DNA of 64,000 nucleotides from an uncultured bacterium (lineage in GTDB: Bacteria > Verrucomicrobiota > Lentisphaeria > Victivallales > UBA1829): positions 49,873-113,872 of the forward strand of contig CADCMR010000016.1 of assembly GCA_902802585.1 (NCBI GenBank), given 5' to 3'. The notes below the pieces were generated by a model that had not been told where the DNA came from, ran no database searches, and was given only the letters and a program-made list of their open reading frames with translations. Below, piece by piece: positions 55,582 through 64,000 of this stretch; the stretch's first letter is position 1; each line of letters opens with the position of its first letter. The position numbers and the translations under genes were made by a program.

Positions 55582-58347
55582 ATGAAGAAATCTTCCGCGA
55601 AAAAGTACGTCTACCTGTTCGGAAAAGGCATGAGCGACGGCGACGCTTCCATGAATGAACTGCTCGGCGGCAAAGGCGCCAATCTCGCCGAAATGGCAAA
55701 GCTCGGACTCCCCGTTCCCGCCGGATTCACTATCACCACCGAATGCTGCGTCGATTATTTCGCGAACGGCCAGAAAAATCCCGCCGGCCTCGACACCCAG
55801 GTCAAGGCGGCTCTCGCCCAGGTCGAAAAAGTCATGAAGATGAAGTACGGCGACAAGGACAACCCGTTGCTCGTTTCCTGCCGTTCCGGCGCCCGCAAAT
55901 CCATGCCCGGCATGATGGAAACCGTCCTGAACGTCGGTCTCGCCACCAGCACGATCCCCGGTCTCGTGAAGCGTACCGGCGGCAATGAACGCTTCGTCTA
56001 CGACGCCTACCGCCGCCTCATCATGATGTACTCCGACGTCGTCATGGAAAAGGCCGAGGGCATCGAACCCGCCGAAGGCTGCGCCATCCGCAAGCAGCTC
56101 GACGCCATGCTCGACGAACTGAAAAAGGACAAAGGCTACAAGAGCGACACCGACCTCACCGTCGCCGACCTGAAGAAACTCTGCAAGGACTTCAAAGTCC
56201 GCATCAAGAAAGTCCTCAAGCGCGAATTTCCCGACGACCCCATGCTTCAGCTTGAGGGTGCCATCGGCGCCGTCTTCAAGAGCTGGAACGGCAAGAAGGC
56301 CGTCTCCTACCGCCGCATCGAAGGCATTCCGGACGACTGGGGCACCGCCGTCAACGTCCAGAGCATGGTCTTCGGCAACATGGGCGACACCTCCGCCACC
56401 GGCGTCGCATTCACCCGCGACCCCGCCACCGGCATCAACAAGTTCTACGGCGAATGGCTCATCAACGCCCAGGGCGAAGACGTCGTCGCCGGCACCCGCA
56501 CCCCGTTCCCGCTGAACGACGAGACCAAGAACGAGCAGAACAAGCACCTGACCTCCATGGAGGAGATGCTCCCGAATACCTACAAGGAGCTCGTCGGCAT
56601 CCGCAACAAGCTTGAGCGCCATTACCATGACATGCTCGACATCGAGTTCACCATCCAGGACAAGCAGCTCTTCATGCTCCAGTGCCGCGTCGGCAAACGC
56701 ACCGGCACAGCCGCACTCAACATGGCGATGGACATGCTCAAGGAAAAGCTCATCGACGAGAAGACCGCCGTCATGCGCGTCGCCCCGAACCAGCTTGACG
56801 AACTCCTTCACCCGATCCTCGATCAGAAGGCGGAAAAGGCCGCCAAGATCATCGTGAAAGGTCTCCCCGCCGGTCCCGGCGGCGCGGTCGGACGCATCGT
56901 CTTCAACTCCGAGGACGCCATGGCGTGCCACAAAAAGAAAGTCGCCTGCATCATGGTCCGTGAAGAGACCAATCCGGAAGACGTCGACGGCATGCGCGCC
57001 GCCACCGGCATCCTGACCGCGCGCGGCGGCATGACCAGCCACGCGGCGCTCGTCTGCCGCGGCTGGGGCAAGTGCTGCATCGTCGGCGCCGCCGACATCC
57101 AGGTCGACGAGGTCAAGAAGACCCTCAAGATCGGCAAGAAGACGTTCAAGGAAGGTGACATGCTCAGCTTGAACGGCACGCGCGGCTACGTTTACGAAGG
57201 CGCGCTGAAGACCGTCGATTCCAGCGAAAATGAACAGCTCAAGAAGTTCATGAAGCTCGTCGACAAGTTCAAAAAGCTCGGCGTCCGCGCCAATGCCGAC
57301 ACCGCCGAAGACGCCGCCAAGGCGCGCGCGTTCGGCGCCGAGGGCATCGGCCTCTTCCGCACCGAGCACATGTTCTACGGCGGCAACGAGAAGCCGCTCT
57401 TCGCGCTCCGCAAGATGATCCTCAGCAGCACGCCCGAAGAACGCGTCAAGGCGCTCAACGAGCTCTTCCCCTACGTCAAGAAGGACGTCCTCGCCACCAT
57501 GAAGGCGATGGAAGGTCTCCCGGTGACCATCCGCTTCCTCGATCCGCCGCTGCACGAGTTCGTGCCGCACACGAAAGAGCAGCAGGTTGAACTCGCCAAG
57601 TCCATCGGCATCACCCACGCGGAATTTCTGAAGCGCGCCGACGCCCTGAAGGAAAGCAACCCGATGATGGGTCACCGCGGCGTCCGCCTCGGCGTCACCT
57701 ATCCCGAGATCACCGCCATGCAGGCGCGCGCCATCTTCGAGGCCGCCTCCGAGATCATGCTCAAGGACAAGAAGCCCTGCCACATCGAGATGATGATCCC
57801 CGTGACCTGCGACCCGAACGAGCTCAAGGACCAGAAGAAGGTCATCGGACAGGTCGCCGCGGAAGTCGCGAAGAAGAACAAGATCAAAAAGTTCGACTAC
57901 ATGGTCGGCACCATGATTGAGATCCCGCGCGCAGCCATCCTCGCCGGCAAGATGGCGGAGGAAGCCGAATTCTTCTCCTTCGGCACCAACGACCTCACCC
58001 AGATGACGTTCGGCTTCTCCCGCGACGACATCGGCGGCTTCATCAATGAATACCTCGAAAAGGACATCATTCCCGCTGATCCCTTCCAGACCATCGACCG
58101 AGACGGCGTCGGCTGGATGATCCGTCACGCGGTCGAGGCCGGACGCGCCACCCGCAAGAACCTGAAGGCCGGCATCTGCGGCGAACAGGGCGGCGAACCG
58201 AAGTCCGTGGAATTCTGCCACGAAGTCGGACTGACCTACGTCTCCTGCAGCACCTACCGCGTGCCCATCGCGCGCCTTGCCGCCGCGCAGGCCGCCATCA
58301 AGTCCGAGCTCGCCGCGAAAGCAGCGAAGAAGGCGAAACGGAAATAA
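55582..58347 (+). CDS. ppdK: Pyruvate, phosphate dikinase
   Basis: 921 residues, a little longer than the usual 870-890. ATP-grasp domain at the N-terminus (LLGGKGANLAEMAKLGLPVP), the phosphohistidine domain with catalytic His487 in TARGGMTSHAA, and the C-terminal PEP/pyruvate TIM barrel with GTMIEIPRAAILAG, FSFGTNDLTQM and GICGEQGGEP. It interconverts pyruvate, ATP and phosphate with PEP, AMP and pyrophosphate; in anaerobes it often runs as a PPi-saving glycolytic step. Single gene with its own promoter and terminator. Codon use is strongly biased, as for a highly expressed gene. Confidence 0.97.
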   Translation: MKKSSAKKYVYLFGKGMSDGDASMNELLGGKGANLAEMAKLGLPVPAGFTITTECCVDYFANGQKNPAGLDTQVKAALAQVEKVMKMKYGDKDNPLLVSCRSGARKSMPGMMETVLNVGLATSTIPGLVKRTGGNERFVYDAYRRLIMMYSDVVMEKAEGIEPAEGCAIRKQLDAMLDELKKDKGYKSDTDLTVADLKKLCKDFKVRIKKVLKREFPDDPMLQLEGAIGAVFKSWNGKKAVSYRRIEGIPDDWGTAVNVQSMVFGNMGDTSATGVAFTRDPATGINKFYGEWLINAQGEDVVAGTRTPFPLNDETKNEQNKHLTSMEEMLPNTYKELVGIRNKLERHYHDMLDIEFTIQDKQLFMLQCRVGKRTGTAALNMAMDMLKEKLIDEKTAVMRVAPNQLDELLHPILDQKAEKAAKIIVKGLPAGPGGAVGRIVFNSEDAMACHKKKVACIMVREETNPEDVDGMRAATGILTARGGMTSHAALVCRGWGKCCIVGAADIQVDEVKKTLKIGKKTFKEGDMLSLNGTRGYVYEGALKTVDSSENEQLKKFMKLVDKFKKLGVRANADTAEDAAKARAFGAEGIGLFRTEHMFYGGNEKPLFALRKMILSSTPEERVKALNELFPYVKKDVLATMKAMEGLPVTIRFLDPPLHEFVPHTKEQQVELAKSIGITHAEFLKRADALKESNPMMGHRGVRLGVTYPEITAMQARAIFEAASEIMLKDKKPCHIEMMIPVTCDPNELKDQKKVIGQVAAEVAKKNKIKKFDYMVGTMIEIPRAAILAGKMAEEAEFFSFGTNDLTQMTFGFSRDDIGGFINEYLEKDIIPADPFQTIDRDGVGWMIRHAVEAGRATRKNLKAGICGEQGGEPKSVEFCHEVGLTYVSCSTYRVPIARLAAAQAAIKSELAAKAAKKAKRK

Positions 58348-58367
58348 TCCGTTCCTTCGGACCATAC

Positions 58368-58400
58368 CGGGGTGCCTGTGAACAACGGGCGCCCCGTTTT
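58368..58400 (+). terminator. Rho-independent terminator of ppdK
   Basis: Stem CGGGGTGCC with GGCGCCCCG (one G-U pair), followed by TTTTCGTTT, 20 bases after the ppdK stop codon. Confidence 0.8.
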
Positions 58401-58446
58401 CGTTTCAGCATCTCCCCCAGAAACAATCTTAAAGAAACCTCGTCCC

Positions 58447-59337
58447 ATGCAGTTCTCCGGCAAACCCGTTTCCTTTTTCTATCCCTGGCGCTTCGTCTCC
58501 CGCGAACTCTACCGGTCCGTCATGGTCGACTTCCGCGACCACGGCGCGGACCGCCTCGTGATCGTGCAGGAATGGATGGAGCGCATCCTCTCCGACCATG
58601 TTTTCTACCTCGACCTGCTGGAGGTGGTCCGCGACGCCGGCATGAAGCTCTTCGAAGTGCACGCGCCGAACGGACCGCAATGGGACCTCTCGTGCGTGTT
58701 CGGGGGACGGCGCGGTCCGATGATCGAAGGGCACAAGCGCGCGCTCTGCTACGCAGCGGAGACCGGATGCCGCACGTACACGATCCACATCGGCACGGGC
58801 CAGTACAACCGGTTCCGGATGCCGATCCCGAAACTCCGCGAGGCAGCCCTCCGTACACTCGACGAACTCGTCCCTCACGCGGAAAAACTCGGCGTCGTGA
58901 TCGCGGTGGAGAACAGCTTCGAGCCGCCGAACACGCCCGACGAGGTGCTGTTCCTGCTGGAGCATTTCAAGTCGCCTGCGCTCGGCTGCTGCTACGACGC
59001 CGGACACGCGAACGTCATGGCGCCCGCACCCGGCAAACGCCAGGAGCTTTACTGCTCCGTCATGAAGGAAATCTGGGACGGCAACGTGGTCGAATACCCG
59101 GACGCGCTTGATAAGCTCGCCCCGTACGTCGTGACCGCGCATCTGCACGACAACGACGGATACCGCGACGCGCACGCCCTGCCCGGTTCCGGCTCAATCG
59201 ACTGGGGTGCCATCCTTTCCAAGCTCGCCGCCTGCCCACGGCTCGTCTCCGTGCAGTCGGAGGTGCATTGCGACCGCGCGGAAAACGAGGTCACGCCCGG
59301 TCGCATCTGCCGGAAATTCGCGGAGCTTTTCCGCTGA
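58447..59337 (+). CDS. Xylose-isomerase-like TIM-barrel sugar isomerase/epimerase
   Basis: 296 residues from the ATG at 58447; the longer open frame starts inside the ppdK terminator region. AP-endonuclease-2/xylose-isomerase-like barrel with metal ligands in IAVENSF, CCYDAGHAN, VTAHLHDND and VQSEVHCDR. Such proteins isomerise or epimerise sugars and sugar acids; the substrate is not evident. It converges with the phytol-kinase-like gene, 12 bases apart. An endonuclease IV role is unlikely because the DNA-binding loops are missing. Confidence 0.86.
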   Translation: MQFSGKPVSFFYPWRFVSRELYRSVMVDFRDHGADRLVIVQEWMERILSDHVFYLDLLEVVRDAGMKLFEVHAPNGPQWDLSCVFGGRRGPMIEGHKRALCYAAETGCRTYTIHIGTGQYNRFRMPIPKLREAALRTLDELVPHAEKLGVVIAVENSFEPPNTPDEVLFLLEHFKSPALGCCYDAGHANVMAPAPGKRQELYCSVMKEIWDGNVVEYPDALDKLAPYVVTAHLHDNDGYRDAHALPGSGSIDWGAILSKLAACPRLVSVQSEVHCDRAENEVTPGRICRKFAELFR

Positions 59338-59349
59338 AAAAACGTCCGC

Positions 59350-60279
59350 TCAGAACCAGCCCCAGCAGCAGATGCCGGCGAGGACGGTGTAGCCGGAAAG
59401 CATCATCAGCGGCGTGTCCATGGAATGCGGCGCGAACGCCTCGGCGAACGTCATAAGCGGCGGGAGAATGACCAGCGCGGCAACGAACTGGCGCGCGGTG
59501 TCGAATTCGCCGTGGAAGATGAAGATCGCAATCAGCGTGGTGAAGAACACGCACGCGCTACCCTCGTAGGAACGAGTGTAGCTGCGTTTGAAATTCCACG
59601 CCGGGACCGTGTATTTGTGCTTGCCGAAGTACTTTCCGATTGGCTCGGCAAGGCCGTCGCCGATGCTCACCGCCAGCACAATGATCATGACCAGGTACGG
59701 CTCGTGCAGCTTATGCTCAAAAAAGTTCTGGAAGGTGACGCTCAGCAGCAGGCCGGGGAGCAGGTTGCCGAGGATAATCCATTTCAGCGTGTGCGGACGG
59801 TCTTCCGGCCGGTCCATTGAGTTGAACTGGAGCATGAAGAAACGGCAGTTCTCGCGCAGCGGCTTGATCAGCAGCAGGAAAGTCAGCATCACGAAGAGCG
59901 TCTCCCACAGGTGCGGAAGCAGCCCCTCATGTTTGCCGAACGGGTTGATCAGGGGGGCGAGATACGCGGCGAAATGCTGGAGTTTGCGCGTGTAATTGAC
60001 CTTGAACTTGGTCGGGCGCGTGTAGACGATGTAGCCTTTTTCGTCCGTGCCGCAGTATTTCCGGCAGAGGAGGCCGCCGACCAGCGACACCGCACCGACG
60101 ATGATGATCTTGGTCAGTCCGAACGCGAAGAAATCACGGTCGATGATGCCCTTGCTGTCGTACCAGTAGGTGTACAGGCTCAGACCGATGAGGGCATAGA
60201 TCCACATGAAGAGGAAAGCGAGGTCGAATGTTTTTGTCCATGGTGCATCGTAGTTGCCGTATTCTTTTTCGTCGCTCAT
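59350..60279 (-). CDS. Phytol/dolichol-kinase-like CTP-dependent membrane kinase
   Basis: 309 residues, about seven transmembrane helices. The family is indicated by NYTRKLQHFAAY (RK-x2-H motif) and by the C-terminal SIGDGLAEPIGKYFGKHKY..RSYEGSACVFF, as in phytol kinase, dolichol kinase and CDP-diacylglycerol synthase relatives (CTP- or ATP-dependent lipid kinases). The actual lipid is unknown; a polyprenol or farnesol/phytol would be consistent with the family. Own promoter upstream; the 3' end is 12 bases from the convergent sugar isomerase gene. Confidence 0.8.
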   Translation of the reverse strand: MSDEKEYGNYDAPWTKTFDLAFLFMWIYALIGLSLYTYWYDSKGIIDRDFFAFGLTKIIIVGAVSLVGGLLCRKYCGTDEKGYIVYTRPTKFKVNYTRKLQHFAAYLAPLINPFGKHEGLLPHLWETLFVMLTFLLLIKPLRENCRFFMLQFNSMDRPEDRPHTLKWIILGNLLPGLLLSVTFQNFFEHKLHEPYLVMIIVLAVSIGDGLAEPIGKYFGKHKYTVPAWNFKRSYTRSYEGSACVFFTTLIAIFIFHGEFDTARQFVAALVILPPLMTFAEAFAPHSMDTPLMMLSGYTVLAGICCWGWF

Positions 60280-60344
60280 GAAGAACGCTCCTTCGTTTTG
60301 ATAGCCCGCGGGCGTGGATTTGTTGCCGATTATTTTTCAGCGAT

Positions 60345-60373
60345 ACAATAACACGGGAAGAAGGAAAAATCAA
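60345..60373 (-). promoter_or_regulatory. Promoter of the phytol-kinase-like gene
   Basis: Minus-strand -35 TTGATT (60368-60373), followed by TTTCC, and -10 TATTGT (60345-60350), 17-base spacer. The remaining gap up to 60500 shows no gene. Confidence 0.55.
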
Positions 60374-60502
60374 GGCGGCAATCCATCTTTTTTTCCGGCT
60401 TTTTTGAAAAAAACGGGACCGAAAACGAATGATCCCGGCGGGAAGAGACATTCCGGGATTCGCGCATTTCCCGTTTTTTCGCATTTTTTTTCGCATTCCG
60501 GC

Positions 60503-60536
60503 TTGACTTTTCCGCAAAACGGGGAAACAGTATGTT
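60503..60536 (+). promoter_or_regulatory. Possible promoter of the PIN-PhoH gene
   Basis: TTGACT (60503-60508), followed by TTTCC as in other promoters of this window, and TATGTT (60531-60536). The spacing of 22 bases is too long for a standard promoter, so the true -10 may be a poorer match or the site may need an activator. Confidence 0.3.
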
Positions 60537-60582
60537 GTAACAATTCTTTTATTGTTCCCGTTCAACAGAAAGGATTCCGTGA

Positions 60583-61911
60583 ATGAAAAAAACGTATGTG
60601 CTTGATACGAACGTCATCCTCCACAGCGCTCAGGCGCTGAACTCGTTTGAGGACAACGAAGTCGTCATCCCCATGACCGTGATTGAGGAGCTGGACAAGT
60701 TCAAACGCAACCAGGATGAACTCGGTCGCAACACCCGTCAGGCGATCCGCCAGATCGACGCGCTCCGCCAGAAAGGCTCGCTCGCGGAGGGCGTCAGCCT
60801 CGAAAACTCCACGGATCCCGAAAAGTGCGGCAGCCTCCGCGTCTTGGTCAGCGAAGGACGCCTCTCCGACAGCTCCGACATGAAAGTGCCGGACAACCGC
60901 ATCCTGAACGTGGCGAAGATGCTGATGGAGAAGGAAAAACGCCCTGTGATCTTCATCACCAAGGACCTGAACCTGCGCCTGAAAGCCGACGCGCTGGGCA
61001 TCCCCGTGGAGGATTTCGAGTGCGAGCAGGTCAACAGCGACGAACTCTACTCAGGCGTGCTCACGCTCCCCGCCGATGCCGACCTCATGACACAGTTCCA
61101 CCGCGACGGCTTCATCGAAATACCGAAAGACATCACGATCTACCCGAACCAGTTCGTGGTATTCGCGGACAAGGCGAACGAACACCACACCACCGTCGGC
61201 TGGCGCCGCCACGGACGTATCGAGGTCCTCCCGGAGGGCGCGGGCGAACACGTCGGCGGCATCACGCCGCGCAGCCTCGAACAACGCATGGCGCTGATCC
61301 TGCTCACCGATCCGGAAATCCAGGTCGTCTCCCTGGTCGGCCAGGCGGGCAGCGGCAAGACCCTGCTCGCGCTCGCCGCCGCCGTCGAACAGGCGATCAA
61401 CAACAACCTGTACGAACGCATCCTCGTGAGCCGTCCGATCGTGCCGATGGGCAAGGACATCGGCTACATGCCCGGCGGCAAGGACGAAAAACTCGACGTC
61501 TGGATGCAGCCCATCTACGACAACCTCGAATTCCTGCTGCAGAACGGCGGCAAGAAGGACCAGCAGTCCGTCCGCCGCCGCCTCGACGACATGCGCCGCA
61601 ACCACCAGCTCGAACTCGAAGCCCTCACCTACATCCGCGGACGCAGCATCCCGCGCCAGTTCATCATCGTGGACGAGGCGCAGAACCTGACGCCGCACGA
61701 GGTCAAGACCATCGTCAGCCGCGCCGGACTGGGCTCGAAGATGATCCTCACCGGCGACCCCGCCCAGATCGACAATCCCTACCTGGACGCCTCCAGCAAC
61801 GGTCTCTCCTACCTCGTCGAGCATTTCAAGGGCATCGACCTCCACGGACACATCACGCTGAGGAAGAGCGAGCGCAGCCCGCTCGCCGCGGCCGCCGCCG
61901 AACATCTTTAA
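60583..61911 (+). CDS. phoH2: PIN-domain PhoH-type ATPase
   Basis: 442 residues. N-terminal PIN nuclease domain (about 1-150: VLDTNVILHSAQAL, IEELDKFK, VPDNRILNVA, VIFITKDLNLRLKADALG) with the expected acidic residues. The C-terminal PhoH ATPase/helicase domain has the P-loop GQAGSGKT (253-260), Walker B FIIVDEAQN and TGDPAQIDNPYLD. PhoH2 proteins are described as RNA helicase-ribonucleases. Start ATG with AAAGGA 9 bases upstream. Monocistronic, with a terminator after it. Confidence 0.94.
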   Translation: MKKTYVLDTNVILHSAQALNSFEDNEVVIPMTVIEELDKFKRNQDELGRNTRQAIRQIDALRQKGSLAEGVSLENSTDPEKCGSLRVLVSEGRLSDSSDMKVPDNRILNVAKMLMEKEKRPVIFITKDLNLRLKADALGIPVEDFECEQVNSDELYSGVLTLPADADLMTQFHRDGFIEIPKDITIYPNQFVVFADKANEHHTTVGWRRHGRIEVLPEGAGEHVGGITPRSLEQRMALILLTDPEIQVVSLVGQAGSGKTLLALAAAVEQAINNNLYERILVSRPIVPMGKDIGYMPGGKDEKLDVWMQPIYDNLEFLLQNGGKKDQQSVRRRLDDMRRNHQLELEALTYIRGRSIPRQFIIVDEAQNLTPHEVKTIVSRAGLGSKMILTGDPAQIDNPYLDASSNGLSYLVEHFKGIDLHGHITLRKSERSPLAAAAAEHL

Positions 61912-61935
61912 TCCTCGTTCCGGAACGTTAATTAC

Positions 61936-61966
61936 AGCTCCGCCGGTTCGCCGACGGGGCTTTTTT
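61936..61966 (+). terminator. Terminator of the PIN-PhoH gene
   Basis: Stem AGCTCCGCCGG/CCGACGGGGCT with a TTCG loop (one G-U and one mismatch), followed by TTTTTT at 61961-61966, 24 bases after the stop codon. Confidence 0.8.
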
Positions 61967-62000
61967 GCACAAAAAGTATATCTTTTTTTCCTGAAAATGA

Positions 62001-62028
62001 TTTGCTTTCTCAAAAAAGCGTGTATATT
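62001..62028 (+). promoter_or_regulatory. Promoter of the GH27 gene
   Basis: -10 TATATT (62023-62028); -35 TTTGCT (62001-62006) at 16 bases, or TTGCTT at 15 bases. About 50 bases before the ATG. Confidence 0.5.
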
Positions 62029-62079
62029 AGAGTATAAAACCAGTCTTTTCCACCTTACAGCAACACAGAAAGGCAAGTT

Positions 62080-63864
62080 ATGACCACCATGATGAAAACA
62101 CTTTGTGCCAGTGCATTATTCGCCACGGCCGCCGCGGCTTCCGCCGATTTCCACGATTGGGCGAAGTCCCCGCCGATGGGCTGGAACAGCTGGGACTGCT
62201 TCGGCACGACCATCACCGACGACATCGCCAGGGCGCAGGCCGACGCACAGGAAAAATACCTGAAGGACTCAGGCTGGGAGTATTTCGTGGTCGATATCCA
62301 ATGGTATGAGGGCGGTTCCCAGGGACACGGATACAGGCGCGACGCCGTCCTCACCATGGACGAGTTCGGCAGGCTGCTCCCCGCCCCCAACAAGTTCCCG
62401 TCATCCGTCGACGGCAAGGGCTTCAAGCCGCTCGCCGACTACGTCCACGCCAAGGGCCTCAAGTTCGGCATCCACCTCATGCGCGGCATCCCGAAGCAGG
62501 CGGTCCGGCAGAACACTCCCGTCAAGGGTACGAACTACCACGCCCAGGACATCGCGAACACCCGCAGCACCTGCGCTTGGAACCCGGACATGTACGGCGT
62601 GGACATGAACAAGCCCGGCGCGCAGGAGTACTACGACTCCGTCTTCGAACTCTACGCCTCCTGGGGCATCGACTTCATCAAGGTCGACGATATCTCCCGC
62701 CCCTACGACCGCGTCCAGCAGCTCGAGATCGAGGCGATGCGCAAAGCGATCGACAAGACCGGCCGCCCGATCGTCTTCAGCCTCTCCCCCGGCGACACCC
62801 CCGTCGCGAAGGGCGCCCACGTGAACCGATTCGCCAACATGTGGCGCGTCTCCGACGACTTCTGGGACCGCTGGGATCCCCTCTACGGCATGTTCGGCAG
62901 ACTCGACAAGTGGACGCCATACCGCATTGAGGGCGCATACCCCGACGCCGACATGCTCCCGTTCGGCATCATCGAGTTCCGCCGTCCCACCCGGTTCACG
63001 CATGACGAACAGGTCACGGTCATGTCCCTCTGGTGCATCGCGCGCTCCCCGCTCATGCTCGGCGCGGACATGACCAAGTTTGACAACGACGAATGGACCG
63101 TGAAGCTCCTCACGAACAAGGAAGTCCTCGCCGTCAACCAGCACAGCACGAACAACCGCCAGATCTCGAACAAGGGCGACCTCATCGTCTGGGCAGCCGA
63201 CATCCCCGGCAGCAAGGACAAATATGTCGCCCTCTTCAACGCATCCACACCCGGCAGCCGCGAGGTCGATTTCCTGAAGGCGAAATACCGCAGCATCCGC
63301 ATCGGCGGCGACGGCGAACGCGAAGCCCAGGTCAAGGCGGACATCAGCGGCTCCAAGGCGTTCGCACTCGCGGTCACCGACGGCGGCGATACCAACAACT
63401 GGGACCACGCCGCCTGGCTGGAACCCGTCATCTCCGGTCCCGCGGGCTCCAAGAAGCTCACCGAGCTGAAGTGGAAGAGCGCACAGCAGGGCTGGGGCTC
63501 CACCCGCGTCGGACTCACCTCCGATGGACGCCGCATCGACGGCATCGGCACGCACGCCGTCTCCGTGATCATCTACGACCGCCCCGAGGGCTACAACACC
63601 GTCACCGCGCGCGGCGTTCTCGCCGACGACGCCGAGAACCGGGGCGGCACGGTCGAATTCCTCGTCCTCACCGACGAAGCGTTCGGCGCGGAAGCGAAGG
63701 AAGAGGGCGAAGTCACCGTGAACTTCTCCGACCTCGGCATCGGTAAGCGCGCACGTGTCCGCGACCTTTGGGCGAACAAGGATCTCGGCACGTTCGACGA
63801 TTCCTTCTCCAAGGTGCTGAAATGCCACGCCTCCGGGCTCTACAGGATCAGCCCCGTCGAATGA
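62080..63864 (+). CDS. Exported GH27 alpha-galactosidase with NPCBM-like insert
   Basis: 594 residues. Signal peptide (MKTLCASALFATAAAASA), then the GH27 barrel starting SPPMGWNSWDCFG; nucleophile Asp203 in FIKVDDIS and acid/base Asp260 in RVSDDFWD. The C-terminal beta-sandwich is interrupted: after KYVALFNAST comes an NPCBM-like carbohydrate-binding module (ALAVTDGGDTNNWDHAAW, LKWKSAQQGWGSTRVG, GIGTHAVSVIIYDRPEGY). The final strands VTVNFSDLGIGKRARVRDLW then resume. It removes terminal alpha-galactose from oligo- or polysaccharides outside the cytoplasm. It complements the two beta-galactosidases in the window. An IS element begins directly after its stop codon. Confidence 0.93.
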   Translation: MTTMMKTLCASALFATAAAASADFHDWAKSPPMGWNSWDCFGTTITDDIARAQADAQEKYLKDSGWEYFVVDIQWYEGGSQGHGYRRDAVLTMDEFGRLLPAPNKFPSSVDGKGFKPLADYVHAKGLKFGIHLMRGIPKQAVRQNTPVKGTNYHAQDIANTRSTCAWNPDMYGVDMNKPGAQEYYDSVFELYASWGIDFIKVDDISRPYDRVQQLEIEAMRKAIDKTGRPIVFSLSPGDTPVAKGAHVNRFANMWRVSDDFWDRWDPLYGMFGRLDKWTPYRIEGAYPDADMLPFGIIEFRRPTRFTHDEQVTVMSLWCIARSPLMLGADMTKFDNDEWTVKLLTNKEVLAVNQHSTNNRQISNKGDLIVWAADIPGSKDKYVALFNASTPGSREVDFLKAKYRSIRIGGDGEREAQVKADISGSKAFALAVTDGGDTNNWDHAAWLEPVISGPAGSKKLTELKWKSAQQGWGSTRVGLTSDGRRIDGIGTHAVSVIIYDRPEGYNTVTARGVLADDAENRGGTVEFLVLTDEAFGAEAKEEGEVTVNFSDLGIGKRARVRDLWANKDLGTFDDSFSKVLKCHASGLYRISPVE

Positions 63865-63890
63865 GCTTAGAGCTTATCCCTAAATAGTGC

Positions 63891-63918
63891 TTGAATTTCT
63901 AAAAAATGATGCTATATT
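63891..63918 (+). promoter_or_regulatory. Promoter of the IS transposase
   Basis: -35 TTGAAT (63891-63896) and -10 TATATT (63913-63918), 16-base spacer; GGAGG at 63938-63942 precedes the ATG. Confidence 0.6.
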
Positions 63919-63946
63919 ATCTGCATCCAATCAACAGGAGGCAGAC

Positions 63947-64000
63947 ATGGCGCACAAATCATGGGAAATCACCGATGAATTCTGGTCGAAAGTAGAACCG
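63947..64000 (+). CDS. IS5-family transposase, N-terminal fragment
   Basis: Only 18 codons are inside the window: MAHKSWEITDEFWSKVEP. This is the usual beginning of IS5-family (DUF4096-containing) transposases, which open with a [W/Y]-[E]-[I/L]-[T/S]-D-E-x-W-x-x-[I/V]-x-P pattern. Strong ribosome site and promoter upstream. Confidence 0.75.
   Translation, partial: MAHKSWEITDEFWSKVEP

Larger units (their letters stand above)
63870..64000 (+). mobile_element. Left end of an IS5-like insertion sequence (partial)
   Basis: The element seems to begin at GAGCTTATCCCTAAATAG (63870), where GAGCTTA follows an identical GAGCTTA (63863-63869), six bases after the GH27 stop codon. It contains a promoter and the start of a transposase. 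The inverted repeat and target duplication cannot be checked because the right end is outside the window. Confidence 0.65.

Overview
The window looks like a piece of a GC-rich Gram-negative chromosome from the PVC superphylum, most likely a Lentisphaerota/Victivallales-type gut bacterium. This is an inference from gene content. The cell makes lipid A (lpxA, lpxK), uses secreted lipoproteins, and carries a Minf_1886-family gene, which I know from Planctomycetes/Verrucomicrobia genomes. It also carries giant strand-loop-strand repeat proteins of the kind that are abundant in Victivallales, plus large exported glycosidases. Most intergenic regions hold a plain sigma70-like promoter (TTGAnn, 16-17 bp, TATATT-like), often with a run of T directly after the -35 box.

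Layout. 1-6.4 kb: two minus-strand strand-loop-strand repeat genes, the first cut by the window edge. They are separated by the C-terminal remnant of a sugar-nucleotide epimerase and a cloverleaf-like structured element. 6.8-10.1 kb: exported GH2 beta-galactosidase. 10.3-15.2 kb: minus-strand operon for a PpiD-like chaperone, ispF, an RsmB-type rRNA methylase, a TatD nuclease and a TcdA-type ThiF protein. 15.6-17.0 kb: exported ankyrin protein. 17.2-22.0 kb: plus-strand operon with an RdgC-like protein, SrkA kinase, a DUF302-like membrane protein, acyl-ACP thioesterase and a serine hydrolase. 22.2-24.5 kb: exported ankyrin protein with a large N-terminal domain. 24.8-28.5 kb: rhaM and a second GH2 beta-galactosidase. 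28.7-30.5 kb: YgiQ-type radical SAM protein.

30.7-34.7 kb: membrane protein, Minf_1886 protein and M16 peptidase. 34.9-37.8 kb: LysM lipoprotein and a membrane protein with a degenerate spermidine-synthase-like domain. 37.8-39.6 kb: methyltransferase, then (plus strand) a 35-residue basic protein and lpxA. 39.7-43.6 kb: a BspA-type leucine-rich membrane protein and two lipoproteins that share one leader. 43.8-46.2 kb: the classical rpsP-khpA-trmD-rplS-rnhB operon. 46.4-48.6 kb: tRNA-Glu, amidohydrolase and a split chromate transporter. 48.7-51.9 kb: DUF2062 protein and an Ig-fused Na/Pi cotransporter. 52.1-55.4 kb: a WecA-like fusion protein and lpxK. 55.6-63.9 kb: pyruvate phosphate dikinase, a sugar isomerase-like protein, a phytol/dolichol-kinase-like protein, PIN-PhoH ATPase and a GH27 alpha-galactosidase. 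An IS5-like element begins just after the last gene and runs out of the window.

How it fits together: three exported galactosidases and rhamnose mutarotase point to use of galactose/rhamnose-containing glycans. The envelope genes (lpxA, lpxK, WecA-like fusion, lipoproteins) build the outer membrane. The repeat proteins, ankyrin proteins and LRR protein are probably surface or periplasmic interaction modules. The most unusual item is a family of intergenic structured elements whose stems differ between copies while loops and flanks are kept.
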